Assembly (NCBI RefSeq): GCF_000336675.1
Contig: NZ_AOMB01000043.1
Coordinates: 34,201 to 98,200, forward strand
Direction: 5' to 3'
DNA length: 64,000 nt
Origin: Halococcus hamelinensis 100A6
Lineage (GTDB): Archaea; Halobacteriota; Halobacteria; Halobacteriales; Halococcaceae
This document shows, piece after piece, positions 7,771 to 15,979 of this stretch; positions within the stretch are counted from its first letter, which is position 1; each line of letters starts with the position of its first letter. The notes beneath the pieces are model-generated. The model saw only the letters and a program-made list of their open reading frames with translations. It ran no database searches and had not been told where the DNA came from. The position numbers and the translations under genes were made by a program.

Positions 7771-9269
7771 GGCTCCGTCTCGTCCTCCCCGTCGTATTCG
7801 TCCGTCGATCCCAGCCGCTCGACCGCGACGCGGTCCGGAACCCGGTCGAGCGCGCGCGCCGGCCAGCCGTGGTGGGCGAGCACGAACTCGACGTCGGGGT
7901 TCGCCTCGGCGAGTTCCCGAACCCCGCGCGCCGCCTGCTCGTAGGCCGCGTCGTCGAGCCGGTCGGGAACCTCGGCGGTGAGCGGGTAGGTCTCCGAGAG
8001 CGCCCGCGGGAACGGGCCGAACGGCGGTACCACCCGCCAGGAGTCGTCGAACGCGTCGTTCTCGTCGCCCTCGGTCAGCAGGACCCGTCCCGCGACCGAG
8101 AGCCGCGAGAGCCGGTCGTGGTGACGGCGGACCTCGGGCCGGCGCGCGCTCTCGCTCGAGAGGTAGAAGAAGGCGTCCTTCGAGGCGGGGTCCGAGGTTT
8201 CGAGCTGGTCGGCGTGGTCGAGCAGCGCGCGGTAGCCGTCGAGCATCGCGGGGTGGCCGCGCGCACGCGTCTCGACGAGTTCGAGGAGGTTCCCGCGGCG
8301 GATCGCCTGCTTGATCCGCCGGAGCTCGCCGAAGCTCACGTGGAGGTTGTGTTCGGCGAGACGCGTCTCGCGCTCGTCGTCTTCCATCCCCTCGATCGCC
8401 TCGGCGGTGTGCTCGACACAGACTGGACACTCACACGGGAGGTACTCGAGGTCGGCGAGACGCTCGGTGCCACGCACGGTCAGGTAGCGGTCGTCGCGGG
8501 CGTAGAGCGCGTAGGCCGCCGAATCGAAGAGGTCACAGCCGAGCGCGACCGCGAGCGCGAACATCATCGGGTGGCCCGCGCCGAAGAGGTGGACGGGGGA
8601 GCCCGCGCCGAGCCCCCGCTTCGCGGCCGCGACTACGTCCACCATGTCGTCGTACCGGTAGCTGTTCAGGAGGGGGACCACGGCCCCGACCGGGAACAGG
8701 TCGAGACCGGTCGCGGCGGCGTCGCGGCCCGCCGCCTCGCGGAGGTCGGGGTAGGTCGACCCCTGGACGGGGGCGTTGACCAACATCTCGCCGGTGTCGA
8801 CCGCTTCCACCGATTCGAGCCGCGACTGAGTGGTCGCGAGGTCGGCCTCGGCACGCTCGCGGTCGGCGTCCGGCGGCGTCGGGAGGTCGACTGGCGTGCC
8901 GATGTCGGCTCCGATTCGATACTGAAAGTCGAGGATCTCGGCGCTCGTGGTGTCTATCTCGCCGTACTCGGCGAGCTGAAACGAACCCGAATCGGTCATG
9001 ACCGCCCCGGAGAAATCGAGGAGTTCGTGGAGGCCGACGTCGAGGGCGGCCTCGCGGAGGTCGTCGTTCTTCGAAATGATATAGCCGTTAGTGATACATA
9101 TCTCCGCGCCGAACTCGGTTTCGAGTCGTTTGGGGGCGACCGTCTGGAGGTTGGGGTTGATGACCGGCATCAGCGCAGGCGTTTCGACAGTCACGCCCGA
9201 CCGGGGAACTCGAAGCTCGCCGATGCGACCCCCGACGTCGGTGCGTCGGAGTTCGAAGACGTCGTTCAT
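7767..9269 (-). CDS. tgtA: tRNA-guanine(15) transglycosylase
   Basis: 500 residues. It exchanges G15 of tRNA for preQ0, the first step of archaeosine formation. The TGT barrel opens with [15 protein letters not shown]. The catalytic Asp is in VMTDSGSFQ (about residue 93). The zinc site is CECPVC with a following His near residue 285. The usual archaeal C-terminal region follows. It precedes arcS with a 4-nt overlap. The start ATG at 9269 gives MNDVFELR, the expected N-terminus. Confidence 0.93.
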   Translation of the reverse strand: MNDVFELRRTDVGGRIGELRVPRSGVTVETPALMPVINPNLQTVAPKRLETEFGAEICITNGYIISKNDDLREAALDVGLHELLDFSGAVMTDSGSFQLAEYGEIDTTSAEILDFQYRIGADIGTPVDLPTPPDADRERAEADLATTQSRLESVEAVDTGEMLVNAPVQGSTYPDLREAAGRDAAATGLDLFPVGAVVPLLNSYRYDDMVDVVAAAKRGLGAGSPVHLFGAGHPMMFALAVALGCDLFDSAAYALYARDDRYLTVRGTERLADLEYLPCECPVCVEHTAEAIEGMEDDERETRLAEHNLHVSFGELRRIKQAIRRGNLLELVETRARGHPAMLDGYRALLDHADQLETSDPASKDAFFYLSSESARRPEVRRHHDRLSRLSVAGRVLLTEGDENDAFDDSWRVVPPFGPFPRALSETYPLTAEVPDRLDDAAYEQAARGVRELAEANPDVEFVLAHHGWPARALDRVPDRVAVERLGSTDEYDGEDETEP

Positions 9270-9299
9270 GACCGGGTTCGACCGTCGCGCGGTCTAAGG

Positions 9300-9863
9300 C
9301 TACCGTTCTGATCCCTCGAACCGGTCGTAGTAGAGCAGACAGAGCGCGCTCCGGCCGTCCCGGAGGTCGTCGACGGCGAGCGCCGAGAGCAGGTCGTCGT
9401 AGTCGGCGGTCTCGACGCGGATCGACTCGTCCGCATCGAGGTTCCGCTCGCCCGTCGGTCGACAGTCGTGGGCCACGAAGTGGTGATGGACAGAGTTCGC
9501 GAGCCCGTTCGACGGCTCGACGGTGGTGAGGGGCTCGACGCGCCCGGCGACGTAGCCCGTCTCCTCCGTCAGTTCGCGCTTCGCCGCGGTTTTCGGGTCC
9601 TCGTCGGGCTCGAGGGTCCCCGCCGGCAGGCCACGGTTGGTCCGCCCGACCGCCTGTCGCCACTCCTCGATGACGACGACCTCGTCGTCCGGCGTGAAGG
9701 CCAGCACCACGACCGCTTCGGGTTCGCGAACGGTGTCGAACCCCGTCTCGGTGCCGTCCGGCAGCCGAACCGACTCGTGGACCACCTCGAACGCCGAACA
9801 GTCGTAGGCCGTCTCGGTGGTCAAAGTCTCCCACGCCTGTGGAACGCCGTTTTCGTCGCTCAT
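9300..9863 (-). CDS. Nudix hydrolase (ADP-ribose pyrophosphatase-like)
   Basis: 187 residues with a complete Nudix box at about 82-104: G, then E seven residues later, then KRELTEETG. The upstream strands (VVVIEEWRQAVGR) match the ADP-ribose/NDP-sugar pyrophosphatase group. It probably cleaves nucleoside diphosphate derivatives using Mg2+. It follows the alpha/beta hydrolase gene with a 4-nt ATGA overlap, so they form a two-gene operon. The exact substrate is unknown. Confidence 0.85.
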   Translation of the reverse strand: MSDENGVPQAWETLTTETAYDCSAFEVVHESVRLPDGTETGFDTVREPEAVVVLAFTPDDEVVVIEEWRQAVGRTNRGLPAGTLEPDEDPKTAAKRELTEETGYVAGRVEPLTTVEPSNGLANSVHHHFVAHDCRPTGERNLDADESIRVETADYDDLLSALAVDDLRDGRSALCLLYYDRFEGSER

Positions 9864-10747
9864 ACGTCCGCTTCGAGGAAGTCACACAAGAGGTCGTTCA
9901 CCCGGTCCGGCGCGTCGTTCTGGACCCAGTGGCTCGCTTCCGAGAGGTGCTCGACGCGGAGGTTCGAGACCCAGCGGTCGAGATCACGTGTCAGACCGAC
10001 CCCGAGCGCGGCGTCGCGATCGCCCCAGATCAGTAGCGTCGGCACGTCCGTTCGCGTGGCCCGCACGGGCGGGTCGAGCCGTCCGAGTCGGCGACGAAGC
10101 CGGGTTCGGACGAGCGCGCGGTAGTAGTTGAGCGCCGCTCGAAGCGCGCCCGGCCGGGCTATCGCACGGCGATACCGCTGGATGTCGCCCGCCGAGAACG
10201 CCTCGGGGTTCGCCGGCCCGGTTTCGAGGAGCCGCCGGAGCCAGCCGTACTCGCCCCGACCGAGAAAGAGCTCGGGGAGCTTCGGGACCTGGAAGGCCCC
10301 GGCGTACCACGACCGTCGGATCTGTCGCGGCGAGCGGAGTTCGCGCGCGAGCGCGTCGAGGTGCGGCGCGTTGCAGACCGCGAGCCGATCGAGGGTTTCG
10401 GGATGCCGATGGGCGAGCTCCCAGGCCACCACACCGCCCCAGTCGTGCCCGACCACCGTGGCACGCTCAGGTCCCATTTCGTGGATCAGTTCGACGACGT
10501 CCCGGGTGAGGTGGGTCAGGCGATACGGTTCGATGCCGGGCGGTTTCGAGGAGCGGTTGTAGCCCCGCATGTCGGGCGCGAGCACGTGATAGCCCGCGGC
10601 CGCGAGGTGGTGGATCTGGTGTCGCCAGGCGTACCAGAACTCCGGAAAGCCGTGGAGGAGGACGACGAGCGGGTCTTCGGGGTCGCCCGCCTCGGCGTAG
10701 TGGAGGACGACGTCCGAGAGGTGGGCGTAGCCGTGGGATTCGTCCAT
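9860..10747 (-). CDS. Alpha/beta hydrolase, soluble epoxide hydrolase-like
   Basis: 295 residues. The oxyanion-hole motif HGFPEFWYAWRHQ (near 38-50) and the nucleophile elbow GHDWGG (Asp, near 112) are those of epoxide hydrolases and haloalkane dehalogenases. An acid-region GDRDAAL and a C-terminal His in ASHWVQND complete the triad. A cap domain lies between roughly residues 145 and 225. The chosen ATG (MDESHGYAH) starts at the first conserved strand. The gene is coupled to the Nudix gene. Confidence 0.82.
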   Translation of the reverse strand: MDESHGYAHLSDVVLHYAEAGDPEDPLVVLLHGFPEFWYAWRHQIHHLAAAGYHVLAPDMRGYNRSSKPPGIEPYRLTHLTRDVVELIHEMGPERATVVGHDWGGVVAWELAHRHPETLDRLAVCNAPHLDALARELRSPRQIRRSWYAGAFQVPKLPELFLGRGEYGWLRRLLETGPANPEAFSAGDIQRYRRAIARPGALRAALNYYRALVRTRLRRRLGRLDPPVRATRTDVPTLLIWGDRDAALGVGLTRDLDRWVSNLRVEHLSEASHWVQNDAPDRVNDLLCDFLEADV

Positions 10748-10802
10748 AGGGGAACCAGTGACGAGTGGTCGATAAATGATCTGTTGCGATACGAAACGAA
10801 GA

Positions 10803-11330
10803 TCAGGACGAGATTCGAAGAACGGCCCACGCGGAGAGGTAGCCGGCAGCGACACCGATGCCGACCGTGAGACCGACGACGGCGAAGGCGACTACGGCGA
10901 AGGCGAATCCGATGGCCAACCCCAGGACGGTGAAATACGTCAAGACCACGACGAGCGAGGCGGGATCGAGCGAGGTTCCGGTTCGAAGGGGGAAGACCGC
11001 GACCCAGACCGCTCCGACGAGATAGCAGCCGAACGCCGTCAGCAGTGGGACGGCGAGGACACCACCGACGACCTTCAGATCGTCCGTCCGGGACGAGCGA
11101 CCCCACCGACGCAGGAGGACGACCGCGAAGAAGACCGCGAGAAACGAGGGGACGGTCAGTGTTTCGAGGTGGTAGATCGGTGTCTCGCTGATGACTTTGT
11201 AGAACGGAACCAGTGCGGGCGAAGCGGCGTTGTACTCGTCGGTAAGGAGCGGAACGACGACGTATCTGAGAAGTCCGACGAGAGCGGTCACCACGCCACC
11301 GAGAATCCCGAGCACTACGCCGCGATCCAT
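10803..11330 (-). CDS. Hypothetical multi-pass membrane protein
   Basis: 175 residues starting MDRGVVLG, with about five hydrophobic helices. I do not recognise the family. A TATA element (11385-11394) places transcription start near 11361, downstream of the longer possible ATG at 11384, so the shorter start at 11330 is used. It stands between the epoxide hydrolase gene and tRNA-Val on the same strand. Confidence 0.65.
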   Translation of the reverse strand: MDRGVVLGILGGVVTALVGLLRYVVVPLLTDEYNAASPALVPFYKVISETPIYHLETLTVPSFLAVFFAVVLLRRWGRSSRTDDLKVVGGVLAVPLLTAFGCYLVGAVWVAVFPLRTGTSLDPASLVVVLTYFTVLGLAIGFAFAVVAFAVVGLTVGIGVAAGYLSAWAVLRISS

Positions 11331-11384
11331 CGGAATCGAACGGTTCGGCAACACAGTGGAGTTTCCAACTCCCACGGCCGGCAT

Positions 11385-11394
11385 CTTATTTATG
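11385..11394 (-). promoter_or_regulatory. TATA box of the membrane protein gene at 10803-11330
   Basis: CATAAATAAG on the minus strand. It lies too close to the ATG at 11384 to serve it, and decides for the start at 11330. Confidence 0.45.
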
Positions 11395-11521
11395 TTCGTT
11401 CGTTGCTGAAATCGGCATGAAGGGTGGGCCCGTGAAGAATGTATTGTGGAGCGCTCTTCTCAACATGCACTCCTCATCACCGTCTCGTGTCGAGCGACTC
11501 TGCGAAGTGGATGTAGGGCAA

Positions 11522-11588
11522 GGCGGATTTGAACCGCGGTCGCTCCCGTTCGCTTCGCTCACCTCCCGCTCCCTGGCTCGAATCCTTC
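11522..11588. repeat. T-arm hairpin downstream of tRNA-Val
   Basis: On the minus strand, reading away from tRNA-Val, an inverted T-arm-like block (11572-11588) is followed by a GCGAAGCGAACG-type loop and then by GCGGTTCAAATCCGCC (11522-11537), the exact T-arm of tRNA-Val. An acceptor-like TTGCCCTA follows. The layout is the same as at 3616-3694 behind tRNA-Arg. It is not a functional tRNA. Confidence 0.7.
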
Positions 11589-11635
11589 CTCCCCATTGCG
11601 CGTTTTCGCTCCGCTGCGCTCCGCGAAAATGCTCA

Positions 11636-11710
11636 TGGGTCGGGGCGGATTTGAACCGCCGACTTCCTCCGTGTGAAGGAGGTATCATAACCAGCCTAGA
11701 TCACCGACCC
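11636..11710 (-). tRNA. tRNA-Val (anticodon CAC)
   Basis: 75 nt. Acceptor GGGTCGG pairs with CCGACCC, with A as discriminator and no encoded CCA. The anticodon stem CCTCC/GGAGG closes loop TTCACAC, giving CAC (reads GTG). T-arm is GGCGGTTCAAATCCGCC. No intron is visible. Confidence 0.95.
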
Positions 11711-11734
11711 TTCACACGCCCTTTCCGACCCCGA

Positions 11735-11742
11735 ATCATAAG
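11735..11742 (-). promoter_or_regulatory. TATA box of tRNA-Val
   Basis: CTTATGAT on the minus strand, ending 25 nt before the tRNA 5' end. Confidence 0.5.
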
Positions 11743-11750
11743 CGTTGTCT

Positions 11751-12284
11751 TCAGTAGTCGGGCGCTTCCTCGCCCACCCCGTCGCGCTGGTTCACTACGC
11801 GCGCGAGGGTGAACAGGAGGTCCGAGAGTCGGTTGAGGTAGACCAGCGCGTGCTCGTTGACGGGCTCCGCCTCGGCGAGCGCGACCGCGCGGCGTTCGGC
11901 CCGCCGGCAGACCGCCCGGGCGTGGTGGAGTCGCGCGCCGTTGTCCCCGCCGCCGGGGAGGATGAACGACCGGAGAGGTTCGAGTTCCTCGTCGTAGGCG
12001 TCCATCCAGGTCTCCAACGCCTCGACCCGGTCCCCGTCCATCTGTGGGTCGTCGTCGTCCGGTTCGGGGTTCGCGAAGTCGGCCTGGACCACGTGGAGGT
12101 GGTTCTGGACCGCCCGGAGGTGGTCGTCGACGTCCTCGTAGCCCGTCGGGCGAACCCGCCCGACGAGGGCGTTCACCTCGTCTACGGTGCCGTAGCTCTC
12201 GATCCGGGGGCTCGTCTTCGGGACGCGGTCCATGGTGCGGAGGTCGGTCCGCCCCTCGTCGCCCCGGCCCGTATAGATCGGCAT
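11751..12284 (-). CDS. pduO: Cob(I)alamin adenosyltransferase, PduO type
   Basis: 177 residues forming the PduO-type four-helix bundle. It transfers adenosyl from ATP to reduced corrinoid. The N-terminal ATP loop is TGRGDEGRTDL (about 5-15). It is followed by GTVDEVNALVG (about 32-42), the RRAERRAVAL helix and the closing YLNRLSDLLFTLAR motif. A TATA box 24 nt upstream of the ATG suggests a leaderless mRNA. It is a single gene. Haloarchaea use it in cobalamin synthesis or salvage. Confidence 0.92.
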   Translation of the reverse strand: MPIYTGRGDEGRTDLRTMDRVPKTSPRIESYGTVDEVNALVGRVRPTGYEDVDDHLRAVQNHLHVVQADFANPEPDDDDPQMDGDRVEALETWMDAYDEELEPLRSFILPGGGDNGARLHHARAVCRRAERRAVALAEAEPVNEHALVYLNRLSDLLFTLARVVNQRDGVGEEAPDY

Positions 12285-12307
12285 ACCCTACCCACGGCCG
12301 ACGACGA

Positions 12308-12317
12308 CTTATATGTC
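12308..12317 (-). promoter_or_regulatory. TATA box of the adenosyltransferase gene
   Basis: ACATATAAGT on the minus strand, 24 nt upstream of the start codon at 12284. Confidence 0.5.
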
Positions 12318-12498
12318 GGCCGGCCCCCGCTGGCGAGAGTCGATTTGATTGCTACCGTATACACGATGGTTTTATGATGAGGAACGGTGAAGATTCGGCG
12401 GGGAGTGAGGCCGATCCAGTCATGCCAGTCCGTGGTACTCACTTCCCGTCGTTCGTCGTCCGACTCAAAACAGCGTACTCGGTGCCGATACCGTTCGA

Positions 12499-12963
12499 TT
12501 ACTCGATGGAGACGTCGTCGTCCGTCGATTCGTCCATCGGTTCGTCGAACGGTGATTCGTCGGCGTCGCTCTCGCTGACCCGCCGTCGTCCGGCGAATAC
12601 GGCATAGACGACCGCGGCCAGCGCCCCGAGGAGGACGGCACGGATGCCGGCCCGCCGACCCGTTCGTTTCGCGCTCGCTACCCGGTGGCTCAGCATGGTC
12701 GAGCGCGACGTCTCGACGGTGGCGACGACCTGGCGGCCGTCCTCGGTTTCGGTGGTCTCGAGGTCCGTGATGGTCTCGCCCTTCCGACCGTCGATCTCGA
12801 AGTCGGGTGCCAGTTTCTCGACCGCCTTCTCGAAGGCGATCGCTCGCGGCCCCTCCTCCGATTCCGGTTCCTCGGCGACCGGCTCGTCGTTCTCGCTCTC
12901 GCCGGTCTCGACGTCGATCGTGACCGGATCGGTCTCGTCCGTCGCTTTCGATGAGTCCGTCAT
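12499..12963 (-). CDS. Hypothetical acidic protein with one membrane segment
   Basis: 154 residues starting MTDSSKATDE. Residues 1-45 are a disordered acidic region. Residues about 45-95 form a small soluble domain (AIAFEKAVEKL...). A basic stretch RTGRRAG precedes one hydrophobic helix (about 112-128), and an acidic tail ends the protein. The charge pattern suggests a membrane-anchored protein with the domain outside or inside undecided. A CTTTAGTAG element about 25-30 nt upstream fits a leaderless start. I do not recognise the family. Confidence 0.7.
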   Translation of the reverse strand: MTDSSKATDETDPVTIDVETGESENDEPVAEEPESEEGPRAIAFEKAVEKLAPDFEIDGRKGETITDLETTETEDGRQVVATVETSRSTMLSHRVASAKRTGRRAGIRAVLLGALAAVVYAVFAGRRRVSESDADESPFDEPMDESTDDDVSIE

Positions 12964-13080
12964 GACACCACAGTTGTCCCCCGCCAACTACTAAAGATTT
13001 CGCCGGCACGTGCCGAAGATCACGTATTTTCACCGGTGTTACAGCGGTTCCGAGCGATATAATCGAGTGGTATTATCAAC

Positions 13081-13088
13081 GTATATAC
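13081..13088 (+). promoter_or_regulatory. TATA box of tenA
   Basis: GTATATAC, 22 nt upstream of the tenA ATG. No TPP riboswitch is visible in between, because the transcript would start at or very near the ATG. Confidence 0.5.
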
Positions 13089-13110
13089 GAACCGGCTACG
13101 AGGTGCGCGT

Positions 13111-13770
13111 ATGGCGTTCAGTGACGACCTCCTCGACTCGCACGCGGCGCTCTGGGACGCACAGAGGGCCCACCCGTTCGTGGTCGAACTCGCCGAGGGG
13201 AGCCTCGACGAGGCCGCCTTCCGGCACTGGGTCGAACAGGACTACCGGTATCTCCTCGATTACGCCCGCACGTTCGCCGTCGCGGGCGTTCGGGCCCGCG
13301 ACGAGGCGACGATGACGCGGCTGCTCGGGATCGCGCACACGACCCTCGCGACCGAACTCGACCTCCATCGAGCGTTCGCCGCCGACTACGGGCTCACGGC
13401 CGCCGACCTCGAAACGGTCGAGAAGACGCCGACCTGCGTCGCGTACACGAACTACCTCCTCCGGGTCGCCCACCAGGGTTCGTTCGCCGAGATCAGCGCG
13501 GCGGTCTACCCCTGCGGCCAGGGCTACCTGGACATCGCCGACCACATGGCGACGCTCGCGACCGACGACCACCGCTATACGCCCTTCATCGAGAAGTACA
13601 CCGGCGACGAGTTCCGCGAGACCGTGGCCTGGCTGCGGTCGTTCGTCGACCGATGTGCCGAGGAGTACCCGGGCGAACGCGACGCGATGCGGGCGACGTT
13701 CGAGCGGAGCGCGCGGCTCGAAGCCGCCTTCTGGGAGATGGCCTACACCGAGGAGGCGTGGCCGGTGTGA
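13111..13770 (+). CDS. tenA: TenA-family thiaminase II / aminopyrimidine salvage enzyme
   Basis: 219 all-helical residues. TenA hydrolyses aminopyrimidine precursors so that degraded thiamine can be reused. The catalytic Cys is in YPCGQGY at residue 135, the same number as in the Bacillus enzyme. The C-terminal ARLEAAFWEMAY carries the conserved Glu near residue 206. Length is typical and no fusion is present. The start is supported by the TATA box at 13081. It is followed by the enolase-like gene on the same strand after a 95-nt gap. Confidence 0.92.
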   Translation: MAFSDDLLDSHAALWDAQRAHPFVVELAEGSLDEAAFRHWVEQDYRYLLDYARTFAVAGVRARDEATMTRLLGIAHTTLATELDLHRAFAADYGLTAADLETVEKTPTCVAYTNYLLRVAHQGSFAEISAAVYPCGQGYLDIADHMATLATDDHRYTPFIEKYTGDEFRETVAWLRSFVDRCAEEYPGERDAMRATFERSARLEAAFWEMAYTEEAWPV

Positions 13771-13865
13771 GTCGGGGCTTTCGAAGCGCACCCCGGAGAA
13801 CGACGGTTGTGTCGAGGTCCTGAAGCCGCCGGAACCGTCATGCTTCGGTACCCCGAATCCCACCC

Positions 13866-14933
13866 ATGTCGTTCTACGACCGGGTCGCCGACCTCCCGCT
13901 GTCGGTCGAGGGCTGTTCGTTCGAGCGCCGCGAGCGCGAGACGTCGAGCGGGTTCGCCCGCGCGACGACGGTGTTCTCGCTCGCCGGCGACGGTCACGTG
14001 GGTCGCGGCGAGGACGTGACCTACGAGACCGACGAACACGACGCGCTCGAGGAGGCCAACCCCAACTGGAACCTCGCCGGCGAGTACACACTGGATTCGT
14101 TCTCGGACGCGCTCGACGACCGCGACCTGTTCGTCGGTCGCGAGCCCGACCGGGTGGACTTCCAGTACTACCGCCGGTGGGGGCTCGAAAGCGCCGCGCT
14201 CGACCTGGCGCTCCGCCAGGCCGAAACGGACCTCGGCAGCGCGCTCGACCGGCGGTATAACCCCGTTCGGTTCGTCGTCAGCACCCGCCTCGGCGAGCCG
14301 CCGACCGCCGACCGCGTCGAGCGGTGGCTCGAGATCCAGCCCGACGCGGAGTTCAAACTCGACCCGACACCGGACTGGACCGACGACCTGGTCGAGACCC
14401 TCGCGGCCACCGGCGCGGTCCGCATCCTCGACCTGAAGGGTGACTACGAGGGAACGGCGGTCGACAACCCGGTCGACCGCGAGAACTACCGGCGCGTGCT
14501 CGATGGTTTCCCCGAGGGCGTGATCGAGGACCCCAGACTCACCGAGGAGACCCGCGAACTCTTCGACGGCGAGGAGGGCAGGGTGAGCTGGGACCATCCC
14601 ATCACGAGCGTGGAGTCCATCGAATCGCTGCCGTTCGAACCGCAGTGGCTCAACGTCAAACCCTCGCGGTTCGGCACCGTCGAGTCGCTGCTCGACAGCA
14701 TCGAGTACGCGCTCGAACGCGACATCCAGTGCTACGGTGGCGGCCAGTTCGAACTCGACGTGGGGCGCGAGCACATCCAGACGATGGCGTCGCTGTTCTA
14801 TCCCGACGGCCCGAACGACGTCGCGCCCAGCGGCTACAACGCGCCGGAACCACAGGCAGGACTGCCCGAGAGCCCGCTCGTCGCGCCCGCCGCACCCGCA
14901 GGGCTCGGGTTCGTCGACGAAGGCGAACCCTGA
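13866..14933 (+). CDS. Enolase-superfamily-like protein
   Basis: 355 residues. It reads as a two-domain enolase-like protein (N-terminal capping domain, then a barrel). Barrel strands are visible at KLDPTPDW, VRILDLKGDY, GVIEDPRL, SWDHPITS and LNVKPSRFG, the places where muconate-lactonizing-like enzymes hold metal ligands. The lysine pairs and the Asp-Glu-Asp set are only partly recognisable, so catalysis cannot be asserted. Related proteins are common in haloarchaea with unknown function. It lies upstream of the DNA methylase gene with 68 nt between. Confidence 0.7.
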   Translation: MSFYDRVADLPLSVEGCSFERRERETSSGFARATTVFSLAGDGHVGRGEDVTYETDEHDALEEANPNWNLAGEYTLDSFSDALDDRDLFVGREPDRVDFQYYRRWGLESAALDLALRQAETDLGSALDRRYNPVRFVVSTRLGEPPTADRVERWLEIQPDAEFKLDPTPDWTDDLVETLAATGAVRILDLKGDYEGTAVDNPVDRENYRRVLDGFPEGVIEDPRLTEETRELFDGEEGRVSWDHPITSVESIESLPFEPQWLNVKPSRFGTVESLLDSIEYALERDIQCYGGGQFELDVGREHIQTMASLFYPDGPNDVAPSGYNAPEPQAGLPESPLVAPAAPAGLGFVDEGEP

Positions 14934-15001
14934 GGGCGGGTTCCGGTTCGAGGATTCGAACCGGGTGCTTATGGAGTGGAGCGAGACAGATCCGACATCG
15001 A

Positions 15002-15898
15002 ATGGCGACACCGATCCTGAAGTGGGCCGGCGGGAAGCGCCAGATCCTCGATGCGATCTACGACCGGTTCCCGCGGAGCTACGACCGCTACCACGAGCCG
15101 TTCCTCGGCGGCGGCGCGCTCTTTTTCGACCTCGCGCCCGAGGACGGGACGGTCAACGACACCAACCCCCGCCTCGTCAACTTCTATCGGCAGGTCCGGG
15201 ATAGTCCGAACAGGCTCGTCGCACACCTCGAATCGTTCGCGGACCCGGAGGCCGACCCCACCTCGGACGAACCGTTCGCCGACGTCGACCGCAAGGGAAA
15301 GCCGATCGAGAACTACTACTACCAGAAACGCGCGCAGTTCAACCGCCGGCCGGCCGGCGAGGCGTTCGACCCGGTCGAGGAGGCCGCCCTGCTGTGTTAT
15401 CTCAACCGGACCGGCTACAACGGGCTCTATCGGGAGAACCGTAGCGGGAGATTCAACGTCCCCATCGGCCGGTACGCCGACCCCGACTGGGTGCGAGACG
15501 ACGCGATCCGGGCGGCGAGCCGTGTGCTCGCCGACGTCGAGGTTCGAAACGAGGACTTCGAGTACGTGCTCGACGCGGCCGAACCGGGCGATCTGGTCTA
15601 CTTCGACCCGCCGTACGAACCGATGAGCCCGACCGCGTCGTTCACCGAGTACAGCGCGAGCGGGTTCGGACGGGACGACCAGGACCGGCTCCTCGACGCC
15701 GCGGCGGCGCTCGACGACGCGGGGGTGGACGTCATCCTGAGCAACAGCGGCGTGCTGGCCGAGCGGTACGAACGACGGGGGTTCGACGTGGCGCTCGTGG
15801 GTGCGGCGCGGGCGATCAACAGCGACGCCGACAATCGAGACGAAGTCGACGAGCTGGTCGCGACGAACGTGCCCTCCGAGAAGCGAACCGAGCGGTGA
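15002..15898 (+). CDS. D12-class DNA adenine N6-methyltransferase
   Basis: 298 residues. It methylates adenine in DNA using SAM. The N-terminal LKWAGGKRQ (6-14) is the Dam-type motif. EPFLGGGALFF (32-42) is the SAM-binding site. DPPY (202-205) is the catalytic motif IV. The chosen ATG gives exactly the conserved N-terminus. No restriction endonuclease or specificity gene is nearby, so it is an orphan methylase. The target site cannot be read (GATC is typical of the class). Confidence 0.9.
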   Translation: MATPILKWAGGKRQILDAIYDRFPRSYDRYHEPFLGGGALFFDLAPEDGTVNDTNPRLVNFYRQVRDSPNRLVAHLESFADPEADPTSDEPFADVDRKGKPIENYYYQKRAQFNRRPAGEAFDPVEEAALLCYLNRTGYNGLYRENRSGRFNVPIGRYADPDWVRDDAIRAASRVLADVEVRNEDFEYVLDAAEPGDLVYFDPPYEPMSPTASFTEYSASGFGRDDQDRLLDAAAALDDAGVDVILSNSGVLAERYERRGFDVALVGAARAINSDADNRDEVDELVATNVPSEKRTER

Positions 15899-15979
15899 CG
15901 GCGGACGGGGACTTGGCGGGAGAGGACGACACAGCGTCGACGGAGGTTTATATCCCACCGAGGTTCGATCACACCAACA

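Noticed and set aside
7771-8430. N-terminal extension of arcS to 800 residues
   Set aside because: The extension is arginine-rich and runs through tgtA in another frame; the ATGA overlap gives the expected start.
12990-13110. TPP riboswitch before tenA
   Set aside because: No conserved TPP aptamer helices were found, and the TATA box leaves practically no leader.
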